A stretch of DNA of 10,932 nucleotides from Dehalococcoidia bacterium (GTDB lineage: Bacteria; Chloroflexota; Dehalococcoidia; Lucifugimonadales; Lucifugimonadaceae), in contig JANQEF010000255.1 of NCBI GenBank assembly GCA_028278465.1, positions 1-10,932 on the forward strand. The letters run 5' to 3'. Numbering within the stretch: position 1 is the stretch's first letter; each line of letters starts with the position of its first letter. This document shows, in pieces, positions 5,871 to 10,932 of the stretch. The translations under genes were made by a program, and so were the position numbers. The notes beneath the pieces are model-generated. The model had not been told where the DNA came from. It did no database searches and saw only the letters and a program-made list of their open reading frames with translations.

Positions 5871-5951
5871 GAGGTGCCCTGCTAAGAATGGGCGCCCTAC
5901 AGCAGGACACCTCCGGTACTACTATTCATGCTTAGCAAACACCTCCTTTCT
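5871..5951 (-). promoter_or_regulatory. Mutually exclusive RNA pairings that include a Shine-Dalgarno sequence (switch candidate)
   Basis: The right arm CTTAGCAGGGCACCTC (minus, 5886-5871) can pair in two ways. With GAGGTGTTTGCTAAG (5945-5931) it makes 15 pairs including two G-T wobbles and one bulged G. This hides part of the Shine-Dalgarno sequence AGAAAGGAGGTG (5951-5940). With GAGGTGTCCTGCT (5913-5901) it makes 13 pairs including one wobble; that arm is formed by the last codons of the short frame, so a translating ribosome would cover it. The two states cannot coexist. Confidence 0.5.
5897..5929 (-). CDS. Putative 10-residue leader peptide MNSSTGGVLL
   Basis: An ATG-to-TAG frame of 11 codons encoding MNSSTGGVLL. 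It is preceded by AGAAAGGAGGTG, which is complementary to the 16S rRNA 3' tail over almost its whole length and ends 10 bases before the ATG. The last codons (GGA GGT GTC CTG CTG TAG) form one arm of the 13-bp stem described for the switch. The adjacent Val-Leu-Leu codons would suit an attenuator that senses branched-chain amino acid charging, but three codons are weak evidence. Length prevents any homology test. The alternative is that the purine-rich tract binds something other than ribosomes and this frame is chance. Confidence 0.4.
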   Translation of the reverse strand: MNSSTGGVLL

Positions 5952-6022
5952 TTTCGTTTGCAGTCCGTGGGCCAATGCCCTCGGCTGGACGGTTAGCGTA
6001 AGCATCGCCTGCCGTCACGACC

Positions 6023-6031
6023 ATTATGCCA
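6023..6031 (-). promoter_or_regulatory. Extended -10 promoter candidate for the minus-strand RNA
   Basis: The minus strand reads TGG-CATAAT, a TGN extended -10 with a hexamer one base from consensus. No good -35 is found at 16-18 bases, which is tolerable for extended -10 promoters. A start near 6016 would give the RNA described above. A second, weaker candidate hexamer TACGCT lies at 5995-6000. Confidence 0.35.
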
Positions 6032-6127
6032 CAGCCGCCTCGCGGCACATCTCCGGCTTTTAGGAGCCGTCACCTATCCTGACTGCGAATAGCGCGCAGC
6101 GAATGTGCAGACGATCGGCGAGTCTTT

Positions 6128-6140
6128 TAACAGAGTGTTA
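6128..6140. promoter_or_regulatory. Operator-like palindrome upstream of treT
   Basis: TAACA-gag-TGTTA is a perfect 13-base palindrome with a 3-base centre, located 82 bases before the treT start. It is short enough to arise by chance. No clear -10/-35 pair for treT is seen, and the treT start has no obvious ribosome binding site. Confidence 0.2.
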
Positions 6141-6222
6141 GCGCAGGGTGTGAAATCCTTTCCGAGCGCCTCGTTGCCAGCGCAGCCTTACCCCTGAAGT
6201 CAGCGGATTTACCGACGACCAG

Positions 6223-7644
6223 ATGCCACTGAACTCCGTGCCAATCCAGCCAGCCAGCCTCTCGGTGCTCGAGCCCGTGGTTGGCGAAGATCGCGCCCGT
6301 CAGATCGTCTCAGCCGCCGACGAGATCTCGCGCGGACTGTCCGGCCGATCAGTGATCAACGTCAACTCGACGGCGAAAGGCGGCGGCGTGGCCGAGATGC
6401 TGCTCTGGCTGCTGCGCTACATCCGCGGTGCCGGGATCGACGTGAGCTGGTACGTGATCGAGGGTGATGCCGAGTTCTTTGTCCTCACCAAGCGGCTCCA
6501 CAACATGCTGCACGGCCACGAAGGCGACGGCGCACGGCTCTCGGCGCAGGATGCTGACACATTCAGGGAAGTCTCGCTCCGCAACTCCGAAGAGCTGAGA
6601 GCTGTGGTCAAACCAGGCGACATCGTGGTGCTGCACGATCCGCAGACGGCGGGCATTGTTCCTGAGATGAAAGAACTTGGCGCGAAGGTGATCTGGCGCT
6701 GTCATGTCGGCACGGCCGATGAGAGCGACCTCCGGCAGGAAGCGTGGCAGTTCCTCCGGCACAGCCTTGAGGACGCGGACGCGTTCGTGTTCAGCAGCAA
6801 GGAGTTCGTGCCGAACTGGATCGACGAAGACCGGCTCACTGTGATCCCGCCATCGATCGATCCATTCTCGACGAAGAACCGGCCCATGTCCGCCGACGCG
6901 GCGCGCTCGATCCTGGAGTACACCGGCATCGTCCAGGGCAACTCGCACCTGCCGGTTCCCGAGTTCACGCTGGCCGACGGCTCGACCAGCCGCGTGAACC
7001 GCATGGCCGACATCGTCCGCACCGGTCCTGCTCCGACGGCTGACATCAGGTTCGCTCTCCAGGTCTCTCGCTGGGACCGGCTCAAGGACATGCAGGGCGT
7101 GATGGAGTCGTTCGCTGAACACGTCGACGGCGAGCGGGCAACCCGCCTCGTCCTCGCGGGCCCGGTGGTCACGGGTGTAGCCGACGACCCGGAGGGCGGT
7201 GAGGTGCTGACCGAGTGCATCGAGGCGTGGCGAGAGCTTCCGCATTTCGAACGGCACCGTATCCAGCTCGTGTGCCTGCCTATGACTGACATCGACGAGA
7301 ACGCGGCCATCGTTAACGCTCTGCAAACGCATGCCGCGGTCGTGATCCAGAAGAGCCTCGAAGAGGGCTTTGGCCTGACCGTCACGGAAGCTATGTGGAA
7401 GGGGAAGCCGGTAGTTGCATCGGCTGTTGGCGGCATCCGCGACCAGATCGTTGACGGCGAGAGCGGGCTGCTAATCAGCAATCCGCACGACAGCTCCGAG
7501 TTCGGCGCGGCTGTTCAGTCGGTGCTGGACGATGACGGACTGGCGGCACGTCTCGGGAACAGCGCCCGCCAGCGGGTCAAGGACCGTTTCCTGGGCGACC
7601 GCCACCTGATGCAGTACGCCGACCTGGTGCGCAAGCTGGCCTGA
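6223..7644 (+). CDS. treT: Trehalose synthase TreT-type GT4 glycosyltransferase
   Basis: A 473-residue cytoplasmic GT-B glycosyltransferase. TreT joins a nucleotide-activated glucose (ADP-, UDP- or GDP-glucose) to free glucose to give trehalose in one reversible step. The N-terminal domain has the glycine loop NSTAKGGGVAEML (48-60) and VLHDPQ (136-141). The C-terminal domain has QVSRWDRLKD (280-289), a nucleotide-sugar-binding strand motif of this family, and the EX7E motif with Glu381 and Glu389 in EEGFGLTVTE. The MWKGKPVVAS stretch that follows is typical. The length is near the family's usual 410-480. There is no clear ribosome binding site before the ATG at 6223, but similarity begins within 15 residues, so the start is probably close. 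No OtsA/OtsB partner is nearby; TreT does not need one. A related GT4 enzyme with another acceptor is the main alternative. Confidence 0.84.
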   Translation: MPLNSVPIQPASLSVLEPVVGEDRARQIVSAADEISRGLSGRSVINVNSTAKGGGVAEMLLWLLRYIRGAGIDVSWYVIEGDAEFFVLTKRLHNMLHGHEGDGARLSAQDADTFREVSLRNSEELRAVVKPGDIVVLHDPQTAGIVPEMKELGAKVIWRCHVGTADESDLRQEAWQFLRHSLEDADAFVFSSKEFVPNWIDEDRLTVIPPSIDPFSTKNRPMSADAARSILEYTGIVQGNSHLPVPEFTLADGSTSRVNRMADIVRTGPAPTADIRFALQVSRWDRLKDMQGVMESFAEHVDGERATRLVLAGPVVTGVADDPEGGEVLTECIEAWRELPHFERHRIQLVCLPMTDIDENAAIVNALQTHAAVVIQKSLEEGFGLTVTEAMWKGKPVVASAVGGIRDQIVDGESGLLISNPHDSSEFGAAVQSVLDDDGLAARLGNSARQRVKDRFLGDRHLMQYADLVRKLA

Positions 7645-7672
7645 GGCAGACTTAGCCCGAGGTGAGCTGGGC

Positions 7673-8641
7673 CTAGAACCAGTTCTCCTTGTCGACAACG
7701 TTGCGCAACGGCTCACCCTTCAGCAGGTGGTTTACATTCTCGAGGATGATCTCGTACCTGCGCTCTTCAAGATGCGCTCCGCCATGAGCTGCGATGTGCG
7801 GGGTCAGGATCGTGTTCGGCGCATCCCACAGCCGGTGGTCGGCAGGCAGCGGTTCGATCTCGTAGACATCCAGCCCCGCGCCGGCGATCTCTCCCGCCTC
7901 CAGCGCATCCGCCAGGTCATCCAGCTTCGTCGTCATGCCGCGGCCGATGTTGATGAAGATCGCCGACCTCTTCATCGCCTGGAACTTCGACCGGTCGAAC
8001 AGCCCCTCGGTCTGCGGTGTGTGCGGAATCGTCAGGATCACGAAGTCGGCTTGTGTGAGGAAGCGGCCGAGGTCTTCCGACCCGCCCATCTCGTCAACCC
8101 ATTCCGGCTTGTCATCTCGCCGGGCGTCGGTCGCGATCACCTTCATGCCGAAAGCAGCGCATAGCCGCGCCGTCTCCGCCCCGATCCCGCCAAGCCCGAC
8201 TATCAGCGCCGTGCTCTCAGGCAGGAAGATCGAGTGGTGCTCCGGCGGCTCCAACGGCGACCAGTTGCGAGCCTTCTGCTGGTCGCGGTAGACGTTGAGG
8301 TGCTTCGCGAAGGAGAGCAGCACAGCCATGATGTGCGACGAGATGTGGTCGTTGTAGATCTCCCGAAAGTTCGTGACCTGCGCCGGGTGCGCGATCAGCT
8401 CGGGGTAGTAGTAGCCGGCGTGCGGAGCGGCGGCCGGCGCCTGGATCCACCGCAGGTTGTTACCCGCCGCCAGGACGCTCTTCGAAAGCGTGCCGAACGC
8501 GGCGTCTGCATCCGCGATCTCACGCACTGTCGCGTCCTCGTCCTCCGGCGCCACGAACTCCACGTCAGCGACGGAATCCTGCAGTCGCTTCAGCCAGTTC
8601 TCAACGGGCGCGCTGTGCGGCGGAACGAACACAAACTTCAT
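7673..8641 (-). CDS. D-isomer-specific 2-hydroxyacid dehydrogenase (NAD(P)-dependent)
   Basis: A 322-residue cytoplasmic oxidoreductase that interconverts a 2-keto acid and a D-2-hydroxy acid with NAD(P)H. The Rossmann loop is GLGGIG (149-154) followed by an acidic residue at the end of the second strand (ATDARR, Asp172), which favours NAD over NADP. The catalytic triad is Arg234 (NIGRG), Glu263 (in EIEPLP) and His282 (TPHIAAH). The N-terminal domain is short and lacks the usual strong substrate-loop signature, as in glyoxylate/hydroxypyruvate reductase GhrA-like members and some uncharacterised marine groups, so the substrate is left open. The start has AAAGAG 7 bases upstream. It is convergent with treT (28-base gap) and divergent from the PAC2 gene. 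Confidence 0.88.
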   Translation of the reverse strand: MKFVFVPPHSAPVENWLKRLQDSVADVEFVAPEDEDATVREIADADAAFGTLSKSVLAAGNNLRWIQAPAAAPHAGYYYPELIAHPAQVTNFREIYNDHISSHIMAVLLSFAKHLNVYRDQQKARNWSPLEPPEHHSIFLPESTALIVGLGGIGAETARLCAAFGMKVIATDARRDDKPEWVDEMGGSEDLGRFLTQADFVILTIPHTPQTEGLFDRSKFQAMKRSAIFINIGRGMTTKLDDLADALEAGEIAGAGLDVYEIEPLPADHRLWDAPNTILTPHIAAHGGAHLEERRYEIILENVNHLLKGEPLRNVVDKENWF

Positions 8642-8671
8642 GACGGAACTCTTTCGTCGGGCTTGAGGCGG

Positions 8672-8685
8672 GACCGCTGGCGGTC
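8672..8685. promoter_or_regulatory. Perfect palindrome in the hydroxyacid dehydrogenase leader
   Basis: GACCGC-tg-GCGGTC is a 14-base perfect inverted repeat, immediately followed by ACCGGT, a second palindrome. It lies between the proposed transcription start (about 8709) and the start codon at 8641, a position suited to an operator or a leader hairpin. In GC-rich DNA such a palindrome can be chance. Confidence 0.3.
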
Positions 8686-8715
8686 ACCGGTCGGACACGG
8701 GTCGCAAGAGGGGTG

Positions 8716-8744
8716 ATTCTAGCACCGCAACCTGACACCCCGAA
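8716..8744 (-). promoter_or_regulatory. Promoter candidate for the hydroxyacid dehydrogenase gene
   Basis: The minus strand has TAGAAT (8721-8716), a good -10, with a weak TTCGGG 17 bases upstream (8744-8739). The start would be near 8709, giving a leader of about 68 bases. The -10 lies between the arms of a GGGGTG (8710-8715) / CACCCC (8736-8741) inverted repeat. Confidence 0.4.
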
Positions 8745-8769
8745 CGAGAATCCGCATCTGCGGGTAAGT

Positions 8770-8775
8770 TAAACT
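8770..8775 (+). promoter_or_regulatory. -10 candidate for the PAC2 gene
   Basis: TAAACT (TANNNT form) stands 33 bases before the ATG at 8809 in the divergent 167-base gap. No convincing -35 is seen at the proper distance. It would give a leader of roughly 27 bases. Confidence 0.3.
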
Positions 8776-8808
8776 GGCGCAATCTCCGCCACCCCGCAGC
8801 GAGAACAC

Positions 8809-9744
8809 ATGAGAGTCGGCCACTTCGAGTTCGAACCGCCTGATCCGCCCCTGCAGTCGCCGCACTGCATCGCGATGCTTCGCCCGTGGGTGAACGTGGG
8901 CAACGTCGGTCAGACGGTCCTTGGCAGGCTCGCCCGCATCTACAACGGCAGCGAGATCGGCGGCCTGGTGCGGCCCGGCCAGTTCTACGACTTCACCCGT
9001 TACCGGCCAGAGATCCGCTTCGCAGACGGCAAGCGCACCGTCCGCGTGCCCAACACGGTCGCCGTCGCAGGAAGAGCGACCGAGAAGATCACGGCGCGCA
9101 ACGACCTGCTGCTCCTTTACATGCTCGAGCCGCACACGAATGCCGAGGACTTCAACGACTCGGTGCTCGAGATGCTGCGTAGCCTGAACATTGAGCGCTA
9201 CGTGCTCATCGGCGGCATGTACGACTCGGTGCCGCATTCGAGGCCGCTGTCCATCACAGGCTCGGCCCGCGGCTTTACGCCACCCGAAGAGTTCGGTGGC
9301 GTCAGGCTGGGACGCAGCAACTACCAGGGACCGACGAGCCTCACGAGCCAGCTGACCGATCGGGCCAGGAAAGAGCTGGACATCGAGACGCTGTCGCTGA
9401 TCGTCCACCTGCCGCTGTACCTGAAGCTGGAGGACGACTACACAGGCGCCTACCGCGTCATACAGGCGCTCTCGGCCCTCTACGGCTTCTCTCCCGATGT
9501 ACCCGAGAAGAAGCTGGCGGACCAGCAGTACGACCAGGTGACGCCTGCGATGTCGAACAACCCGCAGCTTCAGGAGCTGGTGAAGAAGTTCGAGGATGAC
9601 TACGACCGCGACGCAGGCCTGGAAGTGGACGAGGACGACGAGTCGGTCGAGCTGTCGCCTGAGATCGAGCAGTTCCTCGACGACGTGTCGCGACGCGGGC
9701 AGGGCGACTCGGGCACCGAGGGGCCGACCAGCGGCGGCGTCTAG
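8809..9744 (+). CDS. PAC2 (proteasome assembly chaperone 2) family protein
   Basis: A 311-residue soluble protein of the PAC2 family. Eukaryotic members chaperone proteasome alpha-ring assembly; bacterial members are largely of unknown function. Recognisable stretches are RPWVNVGNVGQ (25-35), RPGQFYDFTRYRP (55-67), YVLIGGMYDSVPHSRP (131-146), GPTSLTSQL (174-182) and the LPLYLKLEDDYTGAYRVIQAL region (201-221). The last 50 residues are strongly acidic (FEDDYDRDAGLEVDEDDESVEL, about 261-282) and then Gly/Ser-rich, probably a disordered tail. The start ATG is close to the family's first strand, although the ribosome binding site is weak (GCGAG). Its stop codon directly abuts that of the convergent pepP. 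No proteasome or Pup genes are visible, so a link to proteasomes is not supported here. Confidence 0.82.
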   Translation: MRVGHFEFEPPDPPLQSPHCIAMLRPWVNVGNVGQTVLGRLARIYNGSEIGGLVRPGQFYDFTRYRPEIRFADGKRTVRVPNTVAVAGRATEKITARNDLLLLYMLEPHTNAEDFNDSVLEMLRSLNIERYVLIGGMYDSVPHSRPLSITGSARGFTPPEEFGGVRLGRSNYQGPTSLTSQLTDRARKELDIETLSLIVHLPLYLKLEDDYTGAYRVIQALSALYGFSPDVPEKKLADQQYDQVTPAMSNNPQLQELVKKFEDDYDRDAGLEVDEDDESVELSPEIEQFLDDVSRRGQGDSGTEGPTSGGV

Positions 9745-10932
9745 CTAACCGGCTGAGGCCGCTGCTTCGATCTCGCCCACCGTTTTAGGCACCGCTGACG
9801 TCATCACCCGGTTCCCATCTTCGGTGACCAGCACATCGTCCTCCGTGCGAACGCCGATACCTTTCAGCCGCTCGGGAGACTTCTCGGCGAACGGGCCGAA
9901 GTACAGGCCCGGCTCCACCGTCAGCACCATCCCGGGCTCCAGCTTGACCGAAGGACCCTCGCGGCCACCGGTGCGGTAAATCCCGGAGTCGTGGACATCC
10001 AGTCCGAGCCAGTGCGAAGTGCCGTGCATGTAGTACGGCATGAAGCCTCGCTCCTTGATCAGCTTCTCTAGCTCGCCCTCCAGCGCGCCGAGGTCCAGCA
10101 TCCCCTGCGTGAGAACCTTGAGCGCCGCGTCGTGCACATCCATCACGCCTCCGCCCGGCTTCACCGCCTCGATCCCGGCCTCGTTCGCCGCCAGCACGAT
10201 CTCGTAGACGTCCTTCTGCTCGGGCGTGAACTTCCCGTTGACCGGCCACGTCCGGGTGATGTCTGCCGAGTACATGTCGTACTCGGCGCCGGCGTCGATC
10301 AGCAGCAGGTCGCCGTCCTCGATCCGGTCCCTGTTGCTGATGTAGTGCAGGATGCAGGCGTTGTCGCCTGAAGCGACGATCGACGGGTAGCCGTTCCAGG
10401 GCGAGCCCGACCTGCGGAACTCGATCTCCATATCGGCCTGGACCTCGTACTCGAACACGCCGGGCCGGGCGGTCTTGAACGCTACATCGAACCCCTGCGC
10501 CGTGATGTCGATCGCCTTCTGCAGGCACTCGATCTCGTGCTCCGACTTGATCAGCCGCAGCTGGTCGATCACCGGCATCGGGTCGATGATCGAGTTCAGC
10601 GCCTTATCTCCGCGCGGCGCCATCCGTCGCCGTTTCACCGCCTGGTCAGTCAGGAACGCGTCGAGCTTCTGGTCCGAGCCCAGCGCGTAGTACACCTTCT
10701 CGTACTCGGCAAGCACCTTCGGCAGCTCCTTTTCGATCTCGGTGGTCGGGAACGCCACGTCTGCGCCGAACTTCTCCTGTGCCGCATCGACGCCCGCTCG
10801 CATCCCGGTCCACGTCTCCATCTTCGGGTCGCGCGGGAGCACGAACAGCACGAAAGGCTTCTCGTTCCCCGGCCTCAGCACCGCCACCGCGTCGGGCTCC
10901 CCGAAACCTGTCAGGTACCAGAAAGGCGACAG
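9745..10932 (-). CDS. pepP: Xaa-Pro aminopeptidase P (M24B), 5' end beyond window
   Basis: A metallopeptidase that removes the N-terminal residue from peptides with proline in position two. The frame is open to the right edge, so 395 residues are visible and the N-terminus is missing. The first residues, LSPFWYLTGFGEPDAVAVL, match the N-terminal domain (compare FWYFTGFNEPEAV in E. coli PepP), which shows that the GTG at 10887 is not the true start. In visible numbering the five dinuclear-metal ligands are present: Asp213 (LLIDAG), Asp224 (SADITRTWPVNG), His307 (MHGTSHWLGLDVHD), Glu340 (LTVEPGLYFGP) and Glu364 (GVRTEDDVLVT). The pattern follows the E. coli enzyme over its entire catalytic domain. 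It converges on the PAC2 gene with no intervening base. Confidence 0.9.
   Translation of the reverse strand: MSPFWYLTGFGEPDAVAVLRPGNEKPFVLFVLPRDPKMETWTGMRAGVDAAQEKFGADVAFPTTEIEKELPKVLAEYEKVYYALGSDQKLDAFLTDQAVKRRRMAPRGDKALNSIIDPMPVIDQLRLIKSEHEIECLQKAIDITAQGFDVAFKTARPGVFEYEVQADMEIEFRRSGSPWNGYPSIVASGDNACILHYISNRDRIEDGDLLLIDAGAEYDMYSADITRTWPVNGKFTPEQKDVYEIVLAANEAGIEAVKPGGGVMDVHDAALKVLTQGMLDLGALEGELEKLIKERGFMPYYMHGTSHWLGLDVHDSGIYRTGGREGPSVKLEPGMVLTVEPGLYFGPFAEKSPERLKGIGVRTEDDVLVTEDGNRVMTSAVPKTVGEIEAAASAG

Larger units (their letters stand above)
5805..6016 (-). ncRNA. Candidate minus-strand regulatory RNA with short leader frame and strong terminator
   Basis: A predicted transcript of roughly 210 bases in the 534-base gap between the DUF2267 and treT genes. 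It would start near 6016, downstream of an extended -10 element, and end at a long hairpin with T run. It contains a GACGG/CCGTC hairpin near its 5' end, a near-perfect Shine-Dalgarno sequence, a 10-codon frame, and two competing left arms for one right arm. In both the 13-bp stem and the terminator stem, G-T wobbles on the minus strand would be A-C mismatches on the plus strand, so the minus strand is the likely RNA. It does not resemble 6S RNA, SRP RNA, tmRNA or RNase P RNA as I know them. The 5' end is uncertain by tens of bases. The remainder of the gap, 5689-5804 and 6032-6222, shows no gene. Confidence 0.5.

Noticed and set aside
5805..6016. tmRNA, T-box leader, 6S, SRP or RNase P RNA
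   Set aside because: No tRNA-like ends, no T-box sequence, and none of the conserved cores of the other RNAs that I know.
5869..6063. 64-codon plus-strand frame in the DUF2267-treT gap
   Set aside because: Composition is unlike neighbouring proteins, there is no ribosome binding site, and it crosses stems that are intact only on the other strand.
6349..7332. 327-codon minus-strand frame opposite treT
   Set aside because: Antisense shadow in GC-rich DNA; rich in His/Arg/Val with no domain, while the plus strand encodes a clear GT4 enzyme.
1..10932. CRISPR array, tRNA, rRNA, insertion sequence or prophage genes
   Set aside because: No regular direct repeats with spacers, no cloverleaf, no transposase or terminal repeats were seen by eye on either strand.

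Overview
The window is GC-rich and gene-dense, with short intergenic gaps and frequent strand switches. The gene families point to a free-living, probably aquatic bacterium, perhaps a Chloroflexota (SAR202-like) lineage: a GT4 trehalose synthase of the TreT type, a bacterial PAC2-domain protein, a DUF2267 protein, a D-threonine aldolase-like fold-III PLP enzyme, a D-2-hydroxyacid dehydrogenase and an aminopeptidase P. This placement is inference from recalled family distributions; no search was run. One gene does not fit. The partial gene at the left edge reads as the beta subunit of integration host factor in its alphaproteobacterial form, so the left end may be horizontally acquired, misassembled, or the taxonomic guess may be wrong.

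Layout. Left (1-2961, minus): partial ihfB preceded by a 917-residue P2-type cation ATPase. A divergent gap (2962-3208) carries a 13-bp inverted repeat. Plus strand 3209-4547: D-threonine aldolase-like enzyme, then a 74-residue glycine-rich membrane protein, both with TTG starts and good ribosome binding sites. A Nudix hydrolase (minus) overlaps the small gene tail to tail by 14 bases. The 5050-5310 gap contains nested hairpins and leads into a DUF2267 gene that may be translated from a leaderless message. The 5689-6222 gap has no ordinary gene but is highly structured (see below). Then come treT (plus), a D-2-hydroxyacid dehydrogenase (minus), a PAC2 protein (plus), and a 5'-truncated pepP (minus) whose stop codon abuts that of the PAC2 gene with no base between.

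The most interesting region is 5805-6031 on the minus strand. In order it has an extended -10 promoter candidate, a near-perfect Shine-Dalgarno sequence, a 10-codon open frame, two similar segments that can each pair with the same downstream arm (one holds the Shine-Dalgarno sequence, the other the last codons of the short frame), and a 26-rung hairpin followed by five T residues. The pairs that are G-T wobbles on the minus strand would be A-C mismatches on the plus strand, so the structure appears to be selected in minus-strand RNA. It looks like a translation-coupled attenuator or small regulatory RNA, but the sequence downstream is the 3' end of a convergent gene rather than a target gene. 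It is my main candidate for an undescribed element.

The protein genes look like general housekeeping and accessory metabolism (ion transport, D-amino acid and hydroxyacid turnover, trehalose synthesis, peptide trimming). Apart from the aldolase and small membrane protein pair, I see no evidence that they form one pathway.
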